Below are positions 1-11,363 of a stretch of 64,000 nucleotides of DNA, one piece after another; the first letter of the stretch is position 1; every line of letters starts with the position of its first letter. The translations under genes and the position numbers were made by a program. Source of the DNA: Diadema setosum (Eukaryota; Echinodermata; Echinoidea; Diadematoida; Diadematidae); assembly GCA_033980235.1 (NCBI GenBank), contig CM067072.1:19409047-19473046 (forward strand), read 5' to 3'. Below the pieces are notes generated by a model that saw only the letters and a program-made list of their open reading frames with translations, ran no database searches and had not been told where the DNA came from.

Positions 1-291
1 CAGGACACTAAAAAGAATATTTACATAAAAAATCTGCCCATTTTGAGCTTTATTTAGTGATTTATACCAAATTGTCTGATTTCATGCATCATTATGCATA
101 AATTAGCATTATTTAGCACAAATGATAATTTTTTTTTTAAATTTAACTTCGTGGTAATTTAGATTACTTCATAGGCAATGTGTGCGCCAATTTTCGTCGC
201 GATCGCTCGGTCGACGGCTGAGATCTGGAGGGGGGGCCTGGGAGCCCCCCCGGCTCTATGATCTACCTGAATAGCCCGGCCTAGTTAGGGT
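1..291. other. AT-rich intronic sequence
   Basis: Part of ECPAS intron 2. No gene seen. At about 228-252 there is a short G-run/C-run inverted repeat (gggggcc...gccccc). Confidence 0.5.
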
Positions 292-873
292 TAAGTTTTC
301 AAGAAAAATCATGCAGGCATTGCATAAATATGAGAGAAATATTGAAATTTTGAGGAGTTGACCTTGACCTTTGACCCTGACCTTTGAACCGTGACCCCAA
401 ATTCCATACATAATTGCCAGTCAGTACATGCATTTGTATTAAGTTCCATGAAGATAGCTTGAACCATTTGCGATATACATAAATGGAGAAAAAAAGTGAA
501 ATTTGAAATTTTCACTTAACCTTAGACCTTATGACCCAAAACTCTCTCTGGAGAATCTTTATTTGGTAGTACACACATATATATATATACACTCGGTTTC
601 AAGAAAATACCTTCTGGCATTGCATAGATTTAGGGGAAATAGTGAAATTTTGAGCATTTGACCTTGGTGTGATAGGCACAACTTCATTCACTCATACACT
701 CATGCCAAGTTTCATTAGGATACCTCAAACGTTTTTTTAGTTATGCTGTCCACAAAATTGATTACGGACAAAAGGATGGACAGACGGATGGACCGAAGGA
801 CAGAAGGACAGATGGATGGACAACCTGAAAAAACATAATGCCTCCAGTGACACTTAGTGGCGGAGACATAAAA
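292..873 (+). repeat. Family A dispersed repeat, 3' part (copy A1)
   Basis: This copy shares 'ggcattgcata.at', 'aagtttcattaggatacctcaa' and the terminal hairpin 'gcctccagtgacacttagtggcggag' with copies at 29,219, 47,931 and 50,533. It contains runs of the half-site TGACCT (gaccttgacctttgaccctgaccttt near 360) and a GGAC-rich stretch just before the hairpin end. The 5' half is missing. It lies in ECPAS intron 2. Confidence 0.75.
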
Positions 874-900
874 ACTCAATTCAAATGGACTCTGCTGAGA

Positions 901-1651
901 GGTAACATCCCCAGTATTCGGTCACTTCAGCTTTTTTGCAATATATTTCTAACTAAATACATACATCATATCTACAGCAATGTATGTGAAATATATCAAA
1001 TTTCTTTAATCTCAATTTTCATTTTGTTAAATATCACACAGAATTTCGCAAAATCCCAAAATATATCACCTTTAAAATTCCCCAGTATACGGTCACCGCG
1101 ACCAGTATTCGGTCACGTGATGTGCGCGTTCAAAGTCAATGCGAGTTCAAGGCAGCTGAAAAATGCATGCGCGTGCTACCTTGTTGGTGCAAAATTGCAT
1201 CGGGGACGTTGCGGCGCCCGAATACTGGGGTATCGGCATTGAGACACTGAGACACATTGAGACACTGTATCGGCACGTACAGGAATTTTGTTTTTCTTTT
1301 GTGTTTTTGACGATACCATCACACTCCGAGCTTGCGATAAGCAAAAAATCCTGCAAGAGAACGGCACATTTCTCGATTTTTAGCGCTTTTTTGGCGACCC
1401 GTACTCTTAAAACTGGGCCTTATCCGCGCGCGCTTTTGGAAAGTAGCGCCGATTCTGCACTTTTGACGGTAAAATTTGGGATTTTGGATGGATTTTTGGA
1501 GGTGGCTAAGGGAGTTTCCTGTTGTGAACGAGTGTGCAAGTATGTGAATTGATGTGATTTGCGTGTGTTGTGACAGTTGAACTTACTGGCTGGTGACTAG
1601 TGATAAGTGACCGAATACCGGTAGCTGACCGAATACTGGTGCTCTTACCCC
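901..1651. mobile_element. Non-autonomous TIR element with repeated CCAGTATTCGGTCA motif
   Basis: The ends are imperfect inverted repeats: 901-923 starts GGTAACATCCCCAGTATTCG, and the reverse complement of 1,629-1,651 starts GGTAAGAGCACCAGTATTCG, with 20 of 23 bases matching. The 14-mer CCAGTAT[T/A]CGGTCA or its complement occurs at 911, 1,082, 1,102, 1,608 and 1,626, with a degenerate copy near 1,216, as expected of transposase-binding subterminal repeats. No transposase ORF is present. Flanking sequence (tcaaatggactct...; gagaaagcacacactgtgg) recurs uninterrupted at 3,127-3,270, so this is an insertion into another repeat. No clean target duplication was found. Confidence 0.6.
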
Positions 1652-2910
1652 ATCTAAAATGTTAGAAAGAAAGCACACACTGTGGAAAAGTGTGTACTGA
1701 GGAAAGAGGCTCTGAAGCATAGGGTCTATTCAAGCCCTTGATATTACCAAGCTGTGCTCCGTCCAATAAATGGGACAAAAAAAAAAAAAAAAAGGGATAA
1801 AATATGTTGAACTGCTTGGCAACAACAATTGAAAGGGTATTTTATTGAGTAATGTCCATTGCAGCCCGCAGGCTGGATTGCAGGCATTTTACAGAAACAA
1901 GCACGATACTATAAAATATGTACAAGATTGTATAAAATACATAGAATGAAAAATGAATATCAGTCATATTCGTCACACAATATCAACATTCAAAACAAAA
2001 ACACAATTCCCATTATACATATACAATTTCTAACATCACTATTCTCATTACCATAAATAATCACGATTACTTTAAAAATATCTGTAAATTCAACTTCTTT
2101 CTCATCTTCTTCTGTTTTCCCTTTTCTCTTCTTTTTGTTCTTCTTATTCTTCATTTTCTCTCTTTTCCTTTTTTTTATGCTTTACATTATCCAACATTCA
2201 TTTTTTTTTATACTTCTACCTCATTTCCTTCACTAACAATATCCAAAATTGATTATCATTATCATAACCACACATTTGATATCATTACAACAAAACCACC
2301 GTTTACAAACGTATTACTCTTACAACAATCAATATCACGTTCAGCCCCACCCCCCCAAAAAAATAAAAAACCTTATATATTATCATTGTTACTTAAAACA
2401 TTAATTTCAAATTTTAAAACAATTGGTCAAACATAAAAAAGAAAGAATTTTCATATATCACAGATCACATAACACAGAACATAAGAAGGCAGGTATTGCA
2501 CTATTGTGTGTGGCAGTATTGCACTGGCTGAGTCAGAAAAGTTTGCCTGAGACTTAAAAAAATGGCACATGGCATATGAGGAAAAATGGAAAATTGGAAA
2601 TGAAATCAACAATGACCGTAAAAACATATTCTGTGCTTATTTTACATATACTGGTTATTTGCACTTGTTGATGCAGAGGTTGTTATAAACATTTCTCAAA
2701 TACTATATGACAAAAATATATATTGCATTCATGTCATTCATCAGAAAAAAAAAAAAAACTTAATCACTTACAACATTACATTTATATCGAAAGACTTGTT
2801 AAAACATGAAGCAGAAAAAAAAAACTTCACATATCACATGATTCAAATCATTAAAAAAAGACAGACAAGCGTGCATTTCAATCAGACAAAAAAAAGGAAA
2901 AGATTAATAC

Positions 2911-2949
<39 letters not shown>

Positions 2950-3296
2950 GGCAGGTGAGAGAGAAAGAACATCCTAGCTGGCAAACAAACAAACCATATG
3001 TTTGGATATCAGAAAAGGACATTTAAAAAAGAAAAAAAAAAAATCTGTTCTTCAGATTTGGATTTCTGTCCCTTCCAATGAAGCGATTATCAGATTAAGC
3101 TGAAATTGAGCATGCTTTCCTTGACTTCAAATGGACTCTCCTATTAAACCTATAGATCTAAATGTTGGAGAGAAAGCACACACTGTGGAAAAGTGTATAC
3201 TGAAGAAAGAGGTTCTGAAGTATAGGGTCTATTCAAGCACTTTATCTTTACCAAGCTGTGCACTAGGAAATGTCCATTAAATAGGACAATCTACAT
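1652..3296. other. Intronic repeat-derived and AT-rich sequence
   Basis: No gene seen. 1,652-1,775 and 3,117-3,295 are two copies of one repeat (gagaaagcacacactgtgga...gggtctattcaagc). There are poly-A runs at about 1,777 and 2,916-2,948 and a pyrimidine-rich tract near 2,095-2,180. All of this lies in ECPAS intron 2. Confidence 0.5.
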
Positions 3297-3547
3297 GTAG
3301 AAATGTCACTATGATAACTGATATGCCTGTGCCATAATGCATGGTACTCCAAACAGGACTGTAGTACCTCTTGACACAGTTGAGAGGAGTTTCTCTTCAT
3401 TGGCAAAAAAGGAGAAAAGTATAGAATGACATATGTTTGTCACAAATAAGTTGAGTGTTTACTTTTCTTGAACTACATAGGTTTCATCTGGACAGATGGC
3501 TAAACTGTTGAAGAGAGCAGGTATTCGGGGATTTGAGCATTTTTGCT
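3297..3547 (+). repeat. Family A dispersed repeat, 5' end fragment (copy A2)
   Basis: It begins 'tagaaatgtcactatgataactgatatgcctgtgccataatg', the diverged equivalent of the 5' ends at 29,219 and 47,931, and continues through '..gaactacataggtttcatctggac..gcaggtattcggggatttgagcat'. It breaks off about 110 bp before ECPAS exon 2. Confidence 0.65.
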
Positions 3548-3653
3548 TAAAATTCTACCTATCTCACCACTTACAGTCAATCAATGCTATTAAAAAATCA
3601 GATTTCAAATAAACTAATGACAATTTCTTTACATTGTACCTTTTTCCTAACAC

Positions 3654-3770
3654 CTTCCTGACTGCTTGACAACTTGAGAAGGACTGGCGGCAGGAATCTG
3701 CAGATGACATTTTCTAGCTGTTGATCAGACTCTGCTGTACCGATGCGGAGGAACACTCGGTCAAGCAATT
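3654..3770 (-). CDS. ECPAS: ECPAS (ECM29 proteasome adaptor/scaffold) coding exon 2, gene partial
   Basis: ECPAS is a large HEAT-repeat protein (about 1,800 residues in vertebrates) that binds the 26S proteasome and acts in its quality control, stress-induced disassembly and localisation. Here 117 nt lie between an acceptor (atatttcag|AATTG) and a donor (GAAG|gtgtta). The exon is phase 1 at both ends and joins in frame to exon 1. The peptide reads [10 protein letters not shown], then [20 protein letters not shown], then KLSSSQEG, closely matching my memory of the family N-terminus (VFLR.G.AE.D.QL...[15 protein letters not shown]). The next exon, expected to begin VRKK, was not found below 3,654, so intron 2 exceeds 3.6 kb and leaves the window. 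That intron holds repeat fragments at 292-873, 901-1,651 and 3,297-3,547. About 45 codons of the gene are visible. Confidence 0.85.
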
Positions 3771-4288
3771 CTGAAATATGGAATTATATTATGGCAGCAT
3801 GAATTCAGCATACAGAACTCGGTGATATTTCACCCCCAGGAGACAAATGTTTGTAAATTCTCATGAGAATAAAAATTTCTCATGTCACAGTTACATGTTT
3901 ACATATCTGTATCTAGTTCTAAGCAATTTCACACCACATTAATAGTGTTTTCAATAAGTGTAAACTCAAACAGAATAGCAGAGGAATACATTCTTTCAAT
4001 TATGAAATATATAAGGCTCATATGTTTTCACAAATCAAGGACATTAGTCAAAGCCACATGTTTAAATCAGTAAAAGGGGTAACATCATCTCAGGGATCTC
4101 CTTTAGATCTGTACAAAATTTCATAGATTCTTGATTTTGACTGAATGAGGAAGACTTAAATATTTTTTGCATCAATTGTTGTACCCTTGTATCAACCAAT
4201 TAAAGATAACTCTTGGAGGAAAGAGGTTGCAGATGTGGGGTGATGACATGGTTTCTTCTAATTTGCATGTTATGCATTTATGCACTTG

Positions 4289-4860
4289 ATGCACTTGTCA
4301 ATTGTAGTCCCGACCCCTGGGTACCCAGGGATGGCCGGGACTTGCAACCAAGTTGGCTGGGGATTTCAGCATTTTTTTCGCCCGGGTGGGTCAGGAATAG
4401 AACGGGCTTTGTCGGGGGAAATTCACTTATTTTGCCGCAGTGAGTCGGGAATATACTGGGGTGTTGTTGAGAGAAATTCACTTATTTTGCCCCCACGGGT
4501 CGGGAATATACCGGGGTGTTGTCAGGGGAAATTTAATTATTTTGCCCCAGTGGGTGGGTCAGGAATGGACCGGGTTTTGTCGGGGGAGATTCACTTATTT
4601 TGCCCCGGTGGGTCGGGAATAGACCGAGCTTTGTTGGGGGAGGTCCACTTATTTTGCCCCGGTGGGTGGGGAATTTCTACTTCAATTTTGCCCAGCCTGT
4701 CGGGGACTTAGCGGGGGATTTCTGTGCAAATTTTGCCCGACCTGTCGGAGACTTGGCTGGGACTTGGCCGGGTGGTGTAACATCCTAAAATTGCAAGTGG
4801 GATGCAAGTCCCGGCCATCCCCGGGTACCCAAGGGTCGGGACTACAATTGACAAGTGCAT
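4289..4860. mobile_element. TIR element (572 bp) with internal 57-bp minisatellite
   Basis: The inverted ends are 4,289-4,346 and 4,803-4,860, each 58 bp with 56 matches, beginning ATGCACTTGTCAATTGTAGT. The inside (about 4,411-4,680) is some five tandem copies of a 55-58-bp unit built around 'ttcacttattttgccccggtgggtcgggaat'. No coding capacity. Superfamily unknown; the CACT near the tip could suggest CACTA/EnSpm, but no 3-bp target duplication is clear. The high TIR identity suggests recent activity. Inserted in ECPAS intron 1. Confidence 0.7.
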
Positions 4861-5007
4861 TATTCCACAGTTGTAACACTACTCACTAGAGATTCTCTAG
4901 TAACATTAGTCTAGACTCTACACTACTGTAACTTAGTAAGGCTTCGGCCATCGCATGTTAGCAAATTATGCATTCCCGTACAAAACAAATTCAATAACAA
5001 ATCTCAC

Positions 5008-5029
5008 CCAGTTCATCCTGCGCAGCCAT
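5008..5029 (-). CDS. ECPAS: ECPAS (ECM29) coding exon 1, start codon
   Basis: This 22-nt exon encodes MAAQDEL plus the first base of the next codon. It starts at an ATG in good context (CTACAATGG) and ends at a GT donor (G|gtgaga) in phase 1. Reading upstream on the minus strand, the frame reaches a TGA at 5,101-5,099 with no earlier ATG, which fixes the start. The phase-1 end joins exactly to the exon at 3,654-3,770, giving [18 protein letters not shown], which I recognise as the conserved N-terminus of animal ECM29. The 5' UTR should lie just above 5,029. No TATA box is evident. The intron of about 1.2 kb that follows carries a TIR transposon at 4,289-4,860. Confidence 0.82.
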
Positions 5030-5519
5030 TGTAGAAAGACAGGCTTTAGACTTAGAGGAAGACAAATACGTGCAAACTCTCAACACTCTATGAAGAATTC
5101 AGGTTTGACCGCGACCATTGCGTAGCCCGGCCCCACATATACTAATCTGTGTTAGGTGTCAGCTACGCATACGGGATACGGAGAACGTGACTCCGCTTTT
5201 TCTTCTGCCAAAGTTGATCGGTGTACATGTAGACTACACCATACTACATGTACTGTGCTATTACATTGTATGTAGTACACGGGACGCGATTTTTTTTTCC
5301 GTAACCCTAACGCGTCGAAATTGCCAATTGTGTCACTTGAGCAAAGACTATCAGTGTACTGGCTGGTTTTGTACGCATGCGCTTGGACTTCACGTTATGC
5401 ATACTGTACTGCTATACTGTACTGCACAGTATGTACACATACCAGTGGCATGGTCGTCTGCTAACACAGAATCAGATTCGAATGTGGAATGGCACGCCCT
5501 TCAAACATAACAACGGGTT
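5030..5519. promoter_or_regulatory. Probable 5' UTR/promoter region of ECPAS
   Basis: This is the sequence directly upstream of the ECPAS ATG on the minus strand. It has more CpG than its surroundings (for example around 5,106-5,200) and no TATA box I can identify. The assignment rests on position alone. Confidence 0.3.
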
Positions 5520-5525
5520 TGTGTG

Positions 5526-5593
<68 letters not shown>

Positions 5594-5619
5594 CGTGTGT
5601 GTGCGTGTGTGTGTGTGTT
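5520..5619. repeat. (GT)n microsatellite
   Basis: About 100 bp of nearly uninterrupted GT dinucleotide with a few C interruptions. Confidence 0.95.
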
Positions 5620-7904
5620 TAAAAAAGAAGGTGATTCAGTAGCACAAGTGTGTGCGTAAGGCAGATATGGATTGGCTTGAAGTTACTTAGTAATCAGAAA
5701 GCCTTTTCTGAGATATTCATGCAGAATTCTATGTCAAGTAATACGCTACGCATGGTATGATTTGTATATAGGCCTATATTGTACTGTGTGTAAGAAAAAT
5801 ATGATTTAGAAGCACAAGAGATAAGAATTCAGCTGCTTATTTTTGTTCAAATTAATTTCATTGTAAACATGGGCCTGACATCGATGAAATTCTAATAAAG
5901 AATATCATTAAAAAAAAGTTTTTTTGTTGTATTATTCTGTTCGCACTGCAAGTATACACCCAACAGTAATACGTTCCAGAGGAAAATTAGAAGTGAGGAC
6001 ACAAGTCGTTCATGGTAAATTGGAGCGTTATTCGAAGACGTTTCACATGAGCACGCCGTTTAGCAAGTATATCATTTTACAAAACTCAGCACTCGGTAAA
6101 TCGTGTACAACATAAGCTGGGAGGTGACCCATCACCTTGCTGGTATATTAGTAGGGAGGTGAGACTAAAATTCTCTCACCTCCCTGGTACACGGGAGGGT
6201 GCCTTTTTCAATCAAAGTTACAAATCACTGGTCATTCTCACTGACAGCGATCAGTTGTGTTCAGATTATTTATGGGCTGCCTTACGCGGCAGCCTCAAAA
6301 GTGGAGTGAACGTCAGGTGGTGTCCGTTGACAAGCCACGAATGATTTTTTTTTTTTTGTGGGGGGGGGGGGGGGGGAGTAGGATGATAGTGCTGCTTGAT
6401 ATAATGATGTGTTCATAGGCCGTGAGGCAAAAGAAAGTTCATTTCAATTCAATTCAATTCAATTCGATTTTATTGTCCGTTTCTGGAAATTTGTTTTGTT
6501 AGCATGCATACAAGTTACATCGATACATACAATATACAGGGCACACGTTAACCATGGATACATAGACATGATAAACACGGAAGAGATATATAGCAATACA
6601 ATGTCAATGTCATTGTCAGAAATACATAACATTAAAGAAATATTAATCTGTATAAATCAACGTTGTGTTGGGTGTGGTGTGCATTAACATACACAAGTGT
6701 GTAAACATGTATCAGATTTATAATAACTATATAAAACTTTTAAACAATATAAATTAATACACCTTTACGTCTAAATAAGTGATGGTATAAAAATCTCGAA
6801 GGCTATTTATGTGCGTGTGTGTGCGTGTATATGTGTATACGTGTGTGAACGTACAAAAATGTAAGTCTATGATTTTTGACAATACCGTATAAATTACATC
6901 CATACGATTGTTTTTGTTTTTGTTTTTTTGCTTTACAACAGCTTAGATACTGTATGATATAGTAATTTGCTAGTCAACTGTTAGGATGGCGTTAACAGCT
7001 GTCTGTGAAGGGTTAGTGTATAGGATCGCATTTGTATAACACCAGCAATGACAGTATTCAGTGAAACATTGTGCCAACATCGATCCATGTGACGTTTACA
7101 TGAATGGGTAGTCCAGCGTGGCACGACATAACTATGTGCATGTATAAGGTTGAGCCAACATTGGTTCGAAACCAAGATGTTGACTCCACGAGGAATTAAT
7201 CACCTACACAGTGTTCAAAAATTCATTCTGCCCCCCTCCCCCGCAGAAAAGTGGTGTTTTGATGTGCTCGTCACTTAATTTATGAAGAGTATTTTGATTT
7301 TGTAAAGAAATCATTGAGAAATTTATTTGAAATGTATTTTCCATGATGAAGTAATAGAACTGATGTCACAGAGGTTATTTGTAAAATATTTGGAGTGATT
7401 ACTATAGAGGATGAATTTAAAATGGAATACAAACATGTATTTTAAAGTTCCTGTCTACCGTTGAGAACAGTGATTTAAAAAATGTTCAAGATATCACTTT
7501 TGATGCATATTATGTGTAGGTCACTTCGTTGTATCACAAAACATCCCACCATATAAAACGTTTTCAATAAAGCATGAAATCACAAGGAGATATCACTATT
7601 TTTCTCACTAAACCATAACTGTAGACGGTTTAATCTGGAAACATTTTTATTATAACTATTGTACACATTTTGTATATCTAAAATTACATAACATCGATGA
7701 TAATGGTTTAAATATTTACATTGGTTGTTTCTATCCCGAACGCACATTTAAGAACTATTTTGAAGCACCAATGCTGGGTTTTTGTTTCATATGCAAAAGG
7801 TAAATGATGCCTTTACGTCAACGGCGTAAATCCGTACTGAGGAGTGGGGGGGATGGTCACCATCACCACGCTTACAAGCCCATAACCGGACCGGCGCAGC
7901 CTTT
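5620..7904. other. Non-coding stretch with a candidate LINE 3' end
   Basis: No gene recognised. At 6,437-6,470 the pentamer (CAATT)n followed by 'cgattttattgtcc' reads on the minus strand as AATAAAATCG plus (AATTG)n, the usual 3' end of a CR1/L2-type LINE whose body would extend to about 6,700. The remainder is AT-rich, with a G-run at 6,359-6,377. Confidence 0.4.
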
Positions 7905-7955
7905 GGGGGGGGGGGGGGGGGGGGGGGAGAGAAGCTTCTCTCCCCCCCCCCCCCC
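7905..7955. repeat. G-run/C-run palindrome
   Basis: A G-run (7,905-7,927), AGAGAAGCTTCTCT (7,928-7,941) and a C-run (7,942-7,955). Positions 7,914-7,955 form a perfect 42-bp dyad centred on AAGCTT. It can form a cruciform or quadruplex. Confidence 0.85.
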
Positions 7956-8439
7956 GGCCCCCACACGCACACTTTACAGGGATTGGATGTCCCACTATTT
8001 TGCATGAAATATAAAGTGGGAGGAAAGTGGCAGCAAAAACATGAAGACTTTTTGTTCTTGTTGTTGCTTTTTTTTTGCTTGTCAGATGACTTGCGGCGGA
8101 AAATCAGACCTTAATGTATGAAGACATTTTTTGTTTTTGAAATATCTGTGAGAGAGAGCGGAGCGACCGGGTTAACGGGGGGAGGGTGTGTATGAGGGGG
8201 GGGGGGGGTGTCCCTCTTCCACACGAGGAAGATTTTGCATTTTCAGACCTGAAATTCAGCGATCTGGTGCACACTTTTGGTGAAATTTTTGTTTGTTTTT
8301 TCTTTAAAAAAAACAATAGAAAATGAAATATTCACAATATATTATTGAATGACTAAATCGTGGTATTTCAGCTCTTGCTCCGCCTGTGCGACATCACTGC
8401 GAAGGCCTACTAAATAGTGGGGCCTATCACCGGCGTAGA

Positions 8440-10450
8440 CAGGATTTGATCATGGGGGAGCGGTTATGAGATCGTGAGGGAGCGAAGCAAGCGAGGGGGG
8501 GGGGGGGGGGAGGGTATGGTAGGGGGGTTTCTCCCTCCCACGGTGAAATCTTTTTACATTGAAAATTTTGACATTTTACAGTCCAAAAACTGCCGTTTGT
8601 AGCTATATTCTTCGCTTTGGAAATTAAGGGGGAGGCACACCGTGCGCAACTGTTGTCAATCACTGGCAGCAGCATCAGGAGAATGGCATAGCGATTAAAT
8701 GCGAGCGAGCGGAGCGAGCGAGCTTGAAAATTTTGACATAATGCTTTTACATGCTAAAAACTGCCGTTTGTAGCTATACTTCTTCGCTTTGGAAATCAAG
8801 GGGGGCCGCACCGAGCGCAACTGTTGTCAATCACTGGCAAAAACATCAGGAGAATGGTATAGCGATTAAATGCGAGCGAGCGAAGCGAGCGAGCTTGAAA
8901 ATTTTAACATTTTACAGTCCAAAAACTGCCGTTTGTGGCTGTATTTTTTTGCTTTGGAAATTAAGGGGGGCGCACCGGGTGCAACTGCTGGCAATTACTG
9001 GCAGCAACATCAGGAGAATGGCATATAACAATTAAATGCGAGCGAGTGAAGCGAGCGAGCTTGAAAATGTTGACATTTTACAGTCCCAAAACTGCCGCTT
9101 TTGGCTGTATTTTTTCGCTTTGGAAATTAAGGGGGGTGCACCGGGAGCAACTACGGACTGGCAGTTACTGGCAGCAACATCAGGGGAATGGCATAACGAT
9201 TGAATACGAGCGGGCGAAGCGAGTGAGCTTGAAAATTTTGACTTTTTACAGTCCCAAAACTGTCGTTTGTAGCTATATTTTTCGCTTTGGAAATCAAAGG
9301 GAGGGGGGGGGGCGCACCGGGCACAACTGCTGGCAATTACTGGCAGCATGCAACATCAGGAGAATGGCATAACGATTAAATGAAAGCGAGCGAGTTTGAA
9401 AAATTTGACATTTTACAGTCCCCAAACTGTCGTTTGTGGCTGTATTTTTTCGCTTGGGGGGGGGGGGGGGGGTTACACACCGGGCGCAACTGCCGGCAAT
9501 TACTGGCAGTAACATCAGGAGAATAGCATAACGATTAAATGCGAGCGAGCGAAGGGAGCGAGCTTGAAAATGTTGATATTTTACAGTCCCAAAAACTGTC
9601 CTTTGTGGCTGTATTTTTTCGCTTTGGAAATTAAGGGGGGCGCACCGGGCGAAAACTACTGGCAATTACTAGCAGCAACATCAGGAGAATGGCATAATGA
9701 TTAAATGCGAGCGAGCGAAGCGAGCGAGTTTGAAAATTTTGACATTTTTCAGTCCCCCACACTGTCGTTTGTGGCTGGTATTTTTTCGCTTTGGAAATTA
9801 AGGAGGCGCACCGGGCGAAAACTACTGGCAATTACTGGCAGCATGCAACATCAGGAGAATGGCATAACGATTAAATGAAAGCGAGCGAGTTTGAAAATTT
9901 TGACATTTTACAGTCCCCAAACTGTCGTTTGTGGCTGTATTTTTTCGCTTGGGGGGGGGGGGGGGGTTACACACCGGGCGCAACTGCCGGCAATTACTGG
10001 AAGCAACATCAGGAGAATGGCATAATGATTAAATGCGAGCGAGCGAAGGGAGCGAGCTTGAAAATGTTGACATTTTACAGTCCCCAAACTGCCGTTTGTA
10101 GCTATATTTTTCGCTTTGGAAATTAAGGGGGCGCATCGGGCGAAAACTGCTGGCAATTACTAGCTGCAACATCAGGAGAATGGCATAATGATTAAATGCG
10201 AGCGAGCGAAGCGAGCGAGCTTCAAAATTTTGACATTTTACAGTCCAAAAACTGCCGTTTGTAGTTTGTAGCTATATTTTTCGCTTTGGGAATTAAGGGG
10301 CCGGGGCGCACCGGGCGCAACTGCTGCCATTCACAGGCAGCAGCATCAGGAGAATGGCCGAGCGAGCGGAGCGAGCGAGCTTTAAAATTTTGACATTTTA
10401 CACTCCAAACACTGCCGTTTGTAGCTATATTTTTCGCTTTTGTTTGTCCC
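8440..10450. repeat. Tandem array, about 11 units of ~166 bp with GCGAGCGAGCGAAGCGAGCGAGC-type core
   Basis: Unit starts (the GCGAGCGAGC core) fall near 8,701, 8,871, 9,039, 9,209, 9,385, 9,541, 9,707, 9,879, 10,037, 10,199 and 10,361. Each unit continues 'ttgaaaattttgacattttacagtcc', 'aaactgccgtttgt.gct', 'tttttcgctttggaaattaagg', a G-run and 'gcaccgggcgcaactgctgg'. Units differ by point changes and G-run length. All open frames here are by-products of the repeat. The first unit (8,440-8,700) is diverged. Confidence 0.9.
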
Positions 10451-10788
10451 ACTTTTACGGGGGAACCATCCCCCCCCCCATGGACGCCTCTGCATATGAG
10501 GTGCTTTTGTTAAGTGAAAGATCTGCTGCACACTCTTTGATAAATTAGGGAAATATACCCATACGTCAATCTCAAAAGTGTACAAAGTCTATCGAAAGGG
10601 ATCCTGTATAGCGGAGCTTTTGCATGTTTATGATTGCAATATAACGATCTGGTGCATAGTTCTGGCGATATTTGGACAATTTTCCATTAAGAAAGTTCGA
10701 GATTTGTCCTCATCTCGGGAATTGCTTGGGGGATAAATGATTTGTCTGCCTAAACACTTCCGTAGGGGCGGGGCAAATGCCCCTTTGC

Positions 10789-10811
10789 CCCCCCCCCCCC
10801 CCCCCCCCCCG
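10789..10811. repeat. Poly-C run ending a 'gggcgtcgaatc' repeat
   Basis: About 22 C in a row, followed by 'gagatagattcgacgcccctg'. Read on the minus strand, 'aggggcgtcgaatctatctcggggg' resembles the 'agtggcgtatctgggg' and 'atgggcgtaaatcc' ends seen at 19,245, 11,350 and 22,795. Confidence 0.5.
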
Positions 10812-11092
10812 AGATAGATTCGACGCCCCTGATCTTCCCTGGGTATGCTCATAGATGTATCCTAACTGAGTCACCAGTCACTGTCGTTTCTCAGGAATGA
10901 TTCAGGAAATGGAGGGGGTTCAATTATGGCGATATAGTTTTTGTTATTGTTTGTTTGTTTGTTTGTTTTCCTACATATCTTGCAGATGGTCCCCAGTTAC
11001 TCGCGTCATAGCATGTTTACATTATAGGCCTTATTTTGACGTTGTCAACGTCTGAGCCATACCTTACAGTGTATGTCGATGTTACTTTCTTC

Positions 11093-11117
11093 GCGAGCGA
11101 GCGAAGCGAGCGAGCGC
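11093..11117. repeat. Isolated GCGAGCGAAGCGAGC core
   Basis: A single copy of the core motif of the 8.4-10.5 kb array without the rest of the unit, 650 bp beyond the end of that array. Confidence 0.6.
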
Positions 11118-11207
11118 TTGAGAAAATTATGTATACATTTTCCTACAAGATAGAATACTGTTCAGCTCTGTTACCTGTCTGAAGGCCGGCGTACAAACGT
11201 CATGCAA

Positions 11208-11363
11208 TATGCCAAAATTGATACAATCACATTTCTGCTTCCTCCATTGTTTTCCCCAAAATTCAGGGGGGGGGGATGATTGTACAGGCCATCCCCCCCC
11301 CCCCTCCTCCATTTCAGGGGGGGATATATCCCCCCATCCCCCCCGGGATTTACGCCCATGCTT
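11208..11363. repeat. G/C-run repeat family, copy 1
   Basis: 'atgccaaaattgatacaatcacatttctgcttcc' through G- and C-runs to 'gggatttacgcccatg'. A second copy sits at 22,638-22,806 with the same order of blocks. Confidence 0.7.

Noticed and set aside
838..1242. 134-residue plus-strand open frame
   Set aside because: It overlaps the TIR element and is antisense within an ECPAS intron; no domain.
7150..7190. tRNA-like T arm (ttggttcgaaaccaa)
   Set aside because: No matching acceptor stem, D arm or anticodon arm at the right distances.
8440..10450. CRISPR-like look of regularly spaced repeats
   Set aside because: The genome is animal, units are continuous tandem repeats without unique spacers of constant length, and no cas genes are present.
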